Positions 1 to 9,197 of a stretch of 64,000 bases of DNA are shown here, one piece after another (the first letter of the stretch is position 1; each line of letters begins with the position of its first letter). The DNA comes from Streptomyces sp. Go-475 (GTDB lineage: Bacteria > Actinomycetota > Actinomycetes > Streptomycetales > Streptomycetaceae): contig NZ_CP026121.1 of the NCBI RefSeq assembly GCF_003330845.1, positions 2,895,501-2,959,500 on the forward strand, in the 5' to 3' direction. A program made the position numbers and the translations under genes. The notes under the pieces are model-generated. The model was given only the letters and a program-made list of their open reading frames with translations. It searched no databases and was not told where the DNA came from.

Positions 1-242
1 ATTACGGGACGTTAACCCGTGACACCCGACGAGCGGGCCGATTCGCCGCGTTCGGGCCGCATGTCCGTAAAGCACATAGCGGGTTTTCCCCATGCGTCCA
101 TTTCGTTTCGGTCAACCATCCCCAAACTTCCGTCCCTTGCGTAAAGCTGTGCGATCGTCCGGGCTTGCGTTCCGGACGGTCGCGACCAGGACCGATCGGA
201 CCCGGTCGCTCCCGCTCGTTCCTTTACCTACAAGGGATGCCG

Positions 243-3200
243 ATGACCCTCACCCCCCAGCGTGACCCGATAACGGGCCCGAGACGAGTGGCGCGCATCG
301 CCGTCGCCGCCGGTCTCGTCGCCGCGCTCTCCGCGGCCGGGCCGGTCCCCCTGGCCTTCGCCGCCGACGGCCCCGGCGCCGCCGCGCCCACCGACGCGGA
401 CGTCAAGTCCGCGCACGACAAGCTCGGCTCCGACGACGCGGACCTGCTCGCCGAGGCCAAGGCCGACGGCGACAAGACCGTCACGATGATGATCGCCACC
501 GCGCCCGGGCAGACCGAGCAGGTCGCCGGTCAGCTGGACGCGGTCAAGGGCGGCGTGGTCGGCCGGACCGACGACAAGCTGGGCTACGTCCGCGCCACCG
601 TCCCGACGTCCCGGGCGGACTCGGCCATCGCCGCCGCCGTCAAGCTCTCCTCCGTGCACGGCATCGACCTGCGCGAGGAGATCCCGCTGGACGACCCGAC
701 GCCGAGCGCGGACGCCGCCAAGGGCGCCAAGGCCGCGGGCACCTACCCGGCGCCGGGCAAGAAGACCCCGGCGGAGAACCCGTACAACCCGTCCTTCGAG
801 ACGGGCGCGGTCGACTTCGTCGAGGACCACCCGAAGGCGGACGGCCGCGGCATCACCATCGGCATCCTCGACTCCGGCGTGGACCTCGGCCACCCGGCGC
901 TGCAGAAGACCACGACCGGCGAGCGGAAGATCGTCGACTGGGTGACGGCGACGGACCCGGTCGTCGACAGCGACAACACGTGGCGCCGGATGGACACCTC
1001 CGTCGCGGGCCCCACCTTCACGCACGGCGGCACCACCTGGAAGGCGCCCGCGGGCTCCTACCGGATCAGCACCTTCAAGGAGTCGTACACCACCGGCGGT
1101 GACGCCGCGGGCGACGCCAACCGCGACGGCGACAAGACCGACGAATGGGGCGTGCTGTACGACCCGGCGGCCGGCACGGTCCGCGTCGACCTCAACGACA
1201 ACCACGACTTCGGTGACGACACCGCGATGAAGCCGTACAAGGACGGCTTCCAGATCGGGTACTTCGGCACCGACGACCCGAAGACGGACGTCGCCGAGCG
1301 GCAGCCGTTCGTCGTGGAGATCCGCAAGGACGTCGTGTACAACGGCGCCGGCGCCAAGGCCGACTTCGTCAACATCGGCGTCATCGAGTCCGAGCACGGC
1401 ACCCACGTGGCCGGCATCACCGCCGCCAACGGCCTGTTCGGCGGGAAGATGAACGGTGCCGCGCCCGGCGCCAAGCTGGTCTCCTCCCGCGCCTGCACCT
1501 GGTCCGGCGGCTGCACCAACGTCGCCCTGACCGAGGGCATGATCGACCTCGTCACCAAGCGCGGCGTCGACATCGTCAACATGTCGATCGGCGGCCTGCC
1601 GGCGCTGAACGACGGCAACAACGCGCGCGCCGAGCTGTACACGCGCCTCATCGACACCTACGGCGTCCAGCTGGTGATCTCCGCGGGCAACTCCGGCCCC
1701 GGCGCCAACACCATCGGCGACCCGTCGCTCGCCGAGAAGGTCATCTCGGTCGGCGCGTCCGTCTCCAAGGAGACCTGGGCCGCCAACTACGGCTCGGTCG
1801 TGGAGAAGAAGTACGCGCTGATGCCGTTCTCCTCGCGCGGCCCGCGTGAGGACGGCGGCTTCACCCCGACCCTGGTCGCCCCGGGCGCCGCGATCAACAC
1901 GATCCAGACCTGGATGCCGGGCCAGCCGGTCGCCGAGGCGGGCTACACCCTGCCGGCCGGCTACGGCATGCTGCAGGGCACCTCGATGGCCTCCCCGCAG
2001 GCCGCCGGTGCCGCCGCGCTGCTGCTGTCCGCCGCGAAGCAGAAGAAGATCGACCTCACCCCGGCGACCCTGCGCACCGCCCTCACCTCGACCGCCGACC
2101 ACATCAAGGGTGTGCAGGCGTACGAGGAGGGCGCGGGCCTCATGAACATCGAGGACGCCTGGGACGCCATCCGTGACGGCGCCACCTCCCACGCCTACAC
2201 GGTCAAGGCGCCGGTCGACACCGCGCTCGACCAGTTCCTGAAGACCCCCGGCTTCGGCACGGGCCTGTACGACCGCGAGGGCGGCCTGAAGGCCGGCCAG
2301 AAGAAGACCTACGAGGTGACGATCACCCGTACGTCCGGCGCCGACAAGGCGATCCGGCACGAGCTGCACCTCGAGAACAACGCGGGCGGCACCTTCCGGA
2401 TCGTCGGCTCCGACGAGGTCAGGCTGCCGCTGAACCAGCCGGTGACCGTCAAGGTCCAGGCCGCGCCGAAGTCCGCGGGCATCAAGAGCGCGATCCTGGA
2501 GGTCGACGACCCGAGGACCGAGGGCATCGACAAGCAGGTCCTGAACACGGTCGTCGTCGCCGAGCCGCTGAAGTACACCTTCGCCGCCTCGGACTCGGTG
2601 CAGCGCAACAGCTCGGACCACTACTTCGTCACCGTCCCCGAGGGCGCCAAGTCCCTCGAGGTCGCGATGAGCGGGCTGAAGGACAAGAGCCAGACGCGGT
2701 TCATCTCCATCCACCCGTACGGCACGCCGGCCGACCCGACGTCGACGATCAACTGCTACCCGAACTACCCGAACCCGGCGAACACCTGCCGCCCCGACGT
2801 GCGTTCCTACGCGAACCCGCAGCCGGGCGTGTGGGAGATCGAGGTCGAGTCGCGCCGGACGTCGCCGCTGCTCGACAACCCCTACAAGCTGGACGTCGCC
2901 GTCCTCGGCGCGGCCTTCGACCCGGAGACCGTGACCCTGCCCGAGGCGAAGGTCGGCACCCCGGCCGCCGCCTCCTGGAAGGTGACGAACGGCTTCGCCG
3001 CGCTCGACGGCAAGCTGGTGGGCGGCCCGCTCGGCTCGGCGAAGACGGCCCGCCCGTCGATCAAGCAGGGCGAGGCGCAGCACACGACGGTCGCGGTGCC
3101 CGCGGGCGCGAAGTCGCTGGACGTCACCATCGGCGGCGTCTCGGACGCGGCCGCCGACCTCGACCTCGCGGTCTACGACGCCTCCGGCACGCAGGTCGGC

Positions 3201-3533
3201 AGCTCGGCCGACGGCGACTCCGACGAGTCGGTCTCCATCCCGTCGCCGGCCGCCGGCACGTACACCATCGAGGTCGTCGGCTACGCGGTGCCGGCCGGCA
3301 CCACCGCCTACGACTACCGGGACGTGTTCTTCGCTCCGAGCCTGGGCAGTGTCGGCGTCGACGGCTCGCCGGTGAAGCTCGGCACGGGCGCGTCGGCCAC
3401 GGTCTCGGGCAGCGTCACCGCCACGGCGGCCGCGCCCGAGGGGCGTGAGTTCTTCGGCCAGGTGCAGCTGGTCAACGCGCGCGGCACGGCCGCGGGCGTG
3501 GGCAGCGTGAAGATCGAGAAGGTCGTGCCGTAA
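243..3533 (+). CDS. Secreted S8 (subtilisin-like) serine protease
   Basis: Large extracellular endopeptidase of about 1096 aa. The start at 243 is chosen because AAGGGA (232-237) gives correct spacing; the frame stays open upstream to 165. A signal peptide follows (charged start, hydrophobic stretch near residues 20-40, AFA cleavage site). An inhibitor/propeptide-like region precedes the catalytic domain. The triad is visible: Asp210 in GILDSGVD, His385 in HGTHVAGI and Ser581 in GTSMASP. A long insert separates Asp from His. After the catalytic core come beta-rich domains, including a pre-peptidase-like C-terminal region ending near residue 1090. The family is certain. The substrate is unknown; nutritional proteolysis or a developmental role are both possible. 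It is monocistronic and ends at a strong hairpin. Confidence 0.93.
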   Translation: MTLTPQRDPITGPRRVARIAVAAGLVAALSAAGPVPLAFAADGPGAAAPTDADVKSAHDKLGSDDADLLAEAKADGDKTVTMMIATAPGQTEQVAGQLDAVKGGVVGRTDDKLGYVRATVPTSRADSAIAAAVKLSSVHGIDLREEIPLDDPTPSADAAKGAKAAGTYPAPGKKTPAENPYNPSFETGAVDFVEDHPKADGRGITIGILDSGVDLGHPALQKTTTGERKIVDWVTATDPVVDSDNTWRRMDTSVAGPTFTHGGTTWKAPAGSYRISTFKESYTTGGDAAGDANRDGDKTDEWGVLYDPAAGTVRVDLNDNHDFGDDTAMKPYKDGFQIGYFGTDDPKTDVAERQPFVVEIRKDVVYNGAGAKADFVNIGVIESEHGTHVAGITAANGLFGGKMNGAAPGAKLVSSRACTWSGGCTNVALTEGMIDLVTKRGVDIVNMSIGGLPALNDGNNARAELYTRLIDTYGVQLVISAGNSGPGANTIGDPSLAEKVISVGASVSKETWAANYGSVVEKKYALMPFSSRGPREDGGFTPTLVAPGAAINTIQTWMPGQPVAEAGYTLPAGYGMLQGTSMASPQAAGAAALLLSAAKQKKIDLTPATLRTALTSTADHIKGVQAYEEGAGLMNIEDAWDAIRDGATSHAYTVKAPVDTALDQFLKTPGFGTGLYDREGGLKAGQKKTYEVTITRTSGADKAIRHELHLENNAGGTFRIVGSDEVRLPLNQPVTVKVQAAPKSAGIKSAILEVDDPRTEGIDKQVLNTVVVAEPLKYTFAASDSVQRNSSDHYFVTVPEGAKSLEVAMSGLKDKSQTRFISIHPYGTPADPTSTINCYPNYPNPANTCRPDVRSYANPQPGVWEIEVESRRTSPLLDNPYKLDVAVLGAAFDPETVTLPEAKVGTPAAASWKVTNGFAALDGKLVGGPLGSAKTARPSIKQGEAQHTTVAVPAGAKSLDVTIGGVSDAAADLDLAVYDASGTQVGSSADGDSDESVSIPSPAAGTYTIEVVGYAVPAGTTAYDYRDVFFAPSLGSVGVDGSPVKLGTGASATVSGSVTATAAAPEGREFFGQVQLVNARGTAAGVGSVKIEKVVP

Positions 3534-3552
3534 CCGGTCACGGACATCGTTG

Positions 3553-3582
3553 AGGGCGGGCGTCCGTACGGGCGCCCGCCCT
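3553..3582. terminator. Bidirectional terminator between convergent genes
   Basis: A perfect 10-bp stem (AGGGCGGGCG / CGCCCGCCCT) encloses a loop that is itself the palindrome CCGTACGG. It sits between the protease stop and the stop of the reverse-strand gene, so it can serve both. There is no U-tract, as is usual in Streptomyces. Confidence 0.7.
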
Positions 3583-3587
3583 TCGCG

Positions 3588-4463
3588 CTACTCCTCGCAG
3601 GGATACGTGCGTGACTCGGGCAGGGCGGCCGTGATCCAGGCCCTTTCGCGGGCGATCTCCTGCTCGTCCGTCGTCCACAGGTCGGGCTCCGCGTGCCCCT
3701 GCCGGATGCCGACCAGGACGTGGTCGCCCGGCCGCAGCGGCGGGTCGATCCCGGCGTCCATGGGGAAGACGACCCGGTCCCGGCCCTCGGCGGGCTTGTA
3801 GTGGCGGTCCACGTCCAGGGTGACGCGGTTCCGGCCGGTGCCGGGGACGGCCTCGACCTCGGCGACGGTGCCCTCGACGACGAGCCGGGCGCAGGCGAGG
3901 TAGCCGGCTTCACTGAGCTTGCCCTCCTCGGCCCCGTACCCGGCGCCGCTCTCCGCACGGGCCCCGCTGTCGGCCGCCGAGCTGCTGGCCGTGTCGTTCC
4001 CCGCCCCGGCACCGCTCTGCACGACGACCCAGCCCAGGCCCACGACCGCGGTGGCGACCGCGGCCGCGGCGAGGCCGCGCAGGGCCAGGACCAGGGGTCG
4101 GGGGCGGGTCCGGGGTCCGGGTCGGGGCCGCACCGACAGCGGCGTCACCGCGGACGGGTCGGCTCCGGCCTGTCGCGCCAGGGTGTCCCCGATCAGCCCC
4201 AGCTGTTCCCGCAGCAGCGCCACGTCCGCGGCAGCCGCGCGGTGGGCGGCCATGAAGCCCGCGTCACGGCGGGCCGCCGACGGCAGGGGATCGCCGACGA
4301 GCACGGCCATCAGCGGATCCAGGCCGTCGTACGCGCCACCGTCGTACGCGTCACCGTCGTACGCCTCACCGTCGTACGCCTCACCGTCGTACGCCTCACG
4401 GCCGGGCTCGCCACCGTCGTACGCGTCACCGTCGTGCCGGGCGTCGTCGTTCCGGGCGGTCAT
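3588..4463 (-). CDS. Membrane protein paired with ECF sigma factor (possible anti-sigma)
   Basis: A 291-aa single-pass membrane protein starting one base after the stop of the ECF sigma gene, so the two are translationally coupled. The N-terminus (residues about 14-46) is a run of AYDGE/D pentapeptides. A cytosolic helical segment (about 65-95) precedes a Pro/Arg-rich stretch, one transmembrane helix (about 124-147) and an extracytoplasmic domain with two cysteines (in YLACARL and the final YPCEE). By position and topology it should be the anti-sigma or regulatory partner of the sigma factor. It lacks the HxxxCxxC zinc motif of classic ZAS anti-sigma factors, so that role is inferred only. 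Confidence 0.7.
   Translation of the reverse strand: MTARNDDARHDGDAYDGGEPGREAYDGEAYDGEAYDGDAYDGGAYDGLDPLMAVLVGDPLPSAARRDAGFMAAHRAAAADVALLREQLGLIGDTLARQAGADPSAVTPLSVRPRPGPRTRPRPLVLALRGLAAAAVATAVVGLGWVVVQSGAGAGNDTASSSAADSGARAESGAGYGAEEGKLSEAGYLACARLVVEGTVAEVEAVPGTGRNRVTLDVDRHYKPAEGRDRVVFPMDAGIDPPLRPGDHVLVGIRQGHAEPDLWTTDEQEIARERAWITAALPESRTYPCEE
4326..4430. repeat. 15-bp coding tandem repeat (7 units)
   Basis: Seven contiguous 15-bp units of GTCGTACGCSTCACC on the + strand, with one degenerate unit at 4401-4415. On the coding (reverse) strand they give the AYDGE/AYDGD pentapeptides of the membrane protein's N-terminus. The unit length keeps the frame, so copy number could vary without breaking the gene. 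Confidence 0.9.
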
Positions 4464-4464
4464 G

Positions 4465-5067
4465 TCACACCACCTCGTCCTCGTGCAGGCGGGCGCGCAG
4501 GGCCCGTACCGCCGTGTGCAGCCTGCTCTTGACCGTGCCCTCCGGGACGCCGAGCTGCTCGGCGATGGACCGGACCGGCAGGTCGGCGTAGAAACGCAGG
4601 ACCACGACCTGCCGCTGGGCGTCGGGCAGCGCGTCCAGACCCTGGGCGACGGCGACGGAGAGCACGCTCGTGTCCTCGCCGGAGGGGTGGGCGATCTGCC
4701 GCAGGGCGGCCAGCCGCTCCCCGAGCCGCTCCTGGCGGCGCTTGGCCCGGTGCCAGTCCATGGCGAGGTTGGAGGCCACGACCGCCGCCCACGCCGAGAC
4801 GTCCCGCGGCGCCTCCCGCCCGCTCGCGGCCCGCTCCAGCAGCCGCAGGCGGACCTGCTGTACCCCGTCCGGCAGGTCCGCCTGCGGCACGCCGCCCAGC
4901 GCGAGCACCGCCCGCACCCGGCGCTCCTGTGCCGCGTCCAGCGGATCGGCGTCGTTCAGCTGATCGGCGTCGTTCAGCGGAACAACGTCGCCCGGCGGAC
5001 CGTCGCCGGCACCGGCACCGGCGCGCGCCTCCTCCCGGCCGCGCCGGGCTCTTCCGCGCAGCAGCAC
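4465..5067 (-). CDS. ECF-family RNA polymerase sigma factor
   Basis: A 200-aa sigma-70 family protein of the short ECF type. Region 2 spans about residues 40-105 and contains SAWAAVVASNLAMDWHRAKR. Region 4 spans about 135-190, with the helix-turn-helix SIAEQLGVPEGTVKSRLHTA. The GTG start at 5067 follows a GAGGGGGG ribosome site. The first 40 residues are poorly conserved and contain a duplicated LNDAD motif made by two 18-bp repeats (4944-4979). It directs RNA polymerase to a stress- or envelope-type regulon that cannot be named from this window. The downstream coupled membrane protein is its probable regulator. I see no convincing GGAAC/CGTC autoregulatory promoter upstream. Confidence 0.9.
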   Translation of the reverse strand: MLLRGRARRGREEARAGAGAGDGPPGDVVPLNDADQLNDADPLDAAQERRVRAVLALGGVPQADLPDGVQQVRLRLLERAASGREAPRDVSAWAAVVASNLAMDWHRAKRRQERLGERLAALRQIAHPSGEDTSVLSVAVAQGLDALPDAQRQVVVLRFYADLPVRSIAEQLGVPEGTVKSRLHTAVRALRARLHEDEVV

Positions 5068-6908
<1,841 letters not shown>

Positions 6909-6913
6909 GGAGA

Positions 6914-8149
6914 TCAGACTCGCTCGCGCGGGGCCGGGCCACCGGCGGGATCCGGACGTCGTGTTCCCGCGCTCAGCGCCGCCGGCAGGGCGAGCAGCGC
7001 CAGTGCGCCGCCGGCCGCCAGCACCGCCGTCGGCCCCAGCGCGTCCGCCGTGCGGCCACCCGTGAACGCCCCGAGCGCGATCGCCGTGTTGAAGACCCCG
7101 GCGAACAGCGCCGACCCCGCCTCGCGCGCCCGGGGCGCCGCCGCCGACAGCCAGTTCTGGGCGGAGACCGAGACGCCCCCGTAGACCAGGCCCCACAGCA
7201 CGAGCAGCGCCGTGGCAGCGGGGAGGGAACCGGCCGCCGGGATCAGCAGCAGCACCACGGTGCCGAGTCCGGCCGCGATGGCGGGCAGGGTCCTGCGGGG
7301 GTCGCGGGCGGCCAGTGCGCCGCCGGCGAAGGTGCCGGCGACTCCGGCGATGCCGTAGCCGAGGAGGAGGGCGCTGACGGTGCCCGCGCCGAGGCCCGGG
7401 ACGCGGTCCAGCACCGGGCGGACGTAGGTGTAGGCCGCGAAGTGGCCGGTGACCAGGAGCAGCGCGGCCAGCAGGCCGCGCGCCACGCCCGCCGTGCGCA
7501 GCAGTCCCGCGAAGGTGCCCGGGCGGACCGGGCTCCCGGGCGGCAGCGGGGGCAGAGCGAGGTACAGGGCCGCCGTCACCGCGAGTGCCAGGCCGGCCAG
7601 TGCCGCGAAGGCCCAGCGCCAGCCCGCGAGGGATCCGAGCAGCGTGCCGGCGGGGACGCCGAGCACCGAGGCGACGGCTATCCCGCTGAAGATCAGCGCG
7701 GTCGCCCGCCCGGCCCGCTCCGGCGGCATGAGCCGCGTCCCCAGCCCGGCCGCGATCGCCCACACCCCGCCGATGCACACCCCGACCAGGGCGCGCGCGA
7801 GCAGCAGGACGGCGAGGTTCGGGGCGAGGGCGCAGAGCAGGTTGGCGGCCGTGAGCAGGAGCAGCAGGGCGCACAGCACGGTGCGCCGGTCGGCGCGGCG
7901 GACCGCGAGGGGCAGCAGGGGCGCGCTCGCCGCGGCGACGAGGCCGGGCAGGGTGACGGCGAGCCCGGCCGTGCCGGCGGAGACGTGCAGGCCGGCGCCG
8001 AGCGGGGTGAGCAGGCCGACCGGGAGCATCTCGGTCGTGACGACGGCGAAGGTGGCGGCGGCGAGGGCCAGGACAGCGGGCCAGGGGCGGGCCGGTGATG
8101 AGGTGGCGTCGGTCCCCTGCGGGGCCGTCGCGGACGTCGTGGAAGGCAT
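6914..8149 (-). CDS. MFS efflux transporter (DHA1-like)
   Basis: A 411-aa integral membrane protein with about 12 hydrophobic helices. The ATG start at 8149 follows AAGGTGGAGA. Family signs are TTEMLPVGLL in helix 1, RALVGVCIGGVWAIAAGLG in helix 4, and the intracellular loop RRADRRT between helices 2 and 3. The type is proton-antiport drug/metabolite efflux, in the arabinose-efflux/CmlA-like group. It is divergent from a LysR regulator with 96 bp between them, so that regulator probably controls it. The substrate cannot be read from the sequence. Confidence 0.9.
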   Translation of the reverse strand: MPSTTSATAPQGTDATSSPARPWPAVLALAAATFAVVTTEMLPVGLLTPLGAGLHVSAGTAGLAVTLPGLVAAASAPLLPLAVRRADRRTVLCALLLLLTAANLLCALAPNLAVLLLARALVGVCIGGVWAIAAGLGTRLMPPERAGRATALIFSGIAVASVLGVPAGTLLGSLAGWRWAFAALAGLALAVTAALYLALPPLPPGSPVRPGTFAGLLRTAGVARGLLAALLLVTGHFAAYTYVRPVLDRVPGLGAGTVSALLLGYGIAGVAGTFAGGALAARDPRRTLPAIAAGLGTVVLLLIPAAGSLPAATALLVLWGLVYGGVSVSAQNWLSAAAPRAREAGSALFAGVFNTAIALGAFTGGRTADALGPTAVLAAGGALALLALPAALSAGTRRPDPAGGPAPRERV

Positions 8150-8245
8150 GTCTCCACCTTTTTGCGGCGCCCGCCCGGGAACAACGGCGAAGTCCTCACC
8201 CTTCCATGAGCGGGACTGATCGATCCGAACGGGAGGGAAACCGCC

Positions 8246-9142
8246 GTGGCGGGGCTGGAGTTGCGTGAGCTGGAGTGCTTCCTGGTCCTGGCCGAGGAGC
8301 TGCACTTCGGCCGGACGGGTGAGCGGCTGTACGTCTCGCAGAGCCGGGTGAGCCAGTTGGTGAGCGCGCTGGAGCGCCGGGTGGGCGGCCGGCTGGTGCA
8401 CCGCACCAGCCGCCGGGTCGCCCTGACCCCGCTCGGCGAACGGTTCGTGCAGCGGCTGCGCCCGGCGTACGGCGGGCTGCGGGAGGCCGTGGAGGACGCG
8501 CGGGCGGCGGCCCGGGGTGTCGAGGGCGCCCTGCGGATCGGCTTCCAGGGGACGGCGGACGCCGGGCTGGCGGCGGCGGTGCGGGCCTTCCGGTCGGCGC
8601 ACCCCGAGTGCGCCACGGACCTGGTGGAGATCCCGCTCGCCGACCCTTTCGGCGGGGTGCGGGACGGCGCGGTGGACGCGGCGGTCGTGCTGCTCCCGGT
8701 GCGGGAGCCGGACCTGGTGCTGGGGCCGGTGTTCTCGCGGCGGCCGCAGACGGTGGCGGTCGCCCGGGACCACCCCTTCGCGTCCCGTGCTGCGGTGTCG
8801 GCGGCGGAGGTCGCGGAAACACCGCTGGTCACGGCCGGACCCCCGGCGCCGGCGTACTGGCGGACCGCCCACGCCCCGTCCGCCGTCCCTGGCCCGGCGG
8901 TCAGCACCCTCCAGGAGGGGCTGACCCAGGTCGCCGCCGGGCGCGCGGGGATGCTGCTGTGCCGTCCCACGGCCTCCTACCACCGGCGTGAGGACGTGGC
9001 GTTCGTACCGGTGGAGGGCGTTCCGGAGTCCGCGCTCGGCCTGGTGTGGCACCGGGACGGGGAGTCCGCGGCGGTGCGGGCCTTCGCCCGGACCCTCGCC
9101 ACCCGAGGGGTATCCCTAGGAGACGCCCAGGTCGTCGCCTGA
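8246..9142 (+). CDS. LysR-family transcriptional regulator
   Basis: A 298-aa regulator. The N-terminal winged helix-turn-helix (about residues 5-65, ELHFGRTGERLYVSQSRVSQ) is followed by a LysR substrate-binding domain (about 90-290). The GTG start at 8246 has a GGGAGGG ribosome site. Its divergence from the MFS exporter suggests that it senses a compound handled by that exporter. The effector is unknown. Confidence 0.93.
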   Translation: MAGLELRELECFLVLAEELHFGRTGERLYVSQSRVSQLVSALERRVGGRLVHRTSRRVALTPLGERFVQRLRPAYGGLREAVEDARAAARGVEGALRIGFQGTADAGLAAAVRAFRSAHPECATDLVEIPLADPFGGVRDGAVDAAVVLLPVREPDLVLGPVFSRRPQTVAVARDHPFASRAAVSAAEVAETPLVTAGPPAPAYWRTAHAPSAVPGPAVSTLQEGLTQVAAGRAGMLLCRPTASYHRREDVAFVPVEGVPESALGLVWHRDGESAAVRAFARTLATRGVSLGDAQVVA

Positions 9143-9197
9143 CGCCCGGCCGCCGTGGAAAGATGGCGCAACCCACCCATAACGAGGAGATGACCGC

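Noticed and set aside
228-3083. 951-aa reverse ORF opposite the protease
   Set aside because: Antisense shadow of a G+C-rich gene; Arg/Val/Gly-rich translation without motifs.
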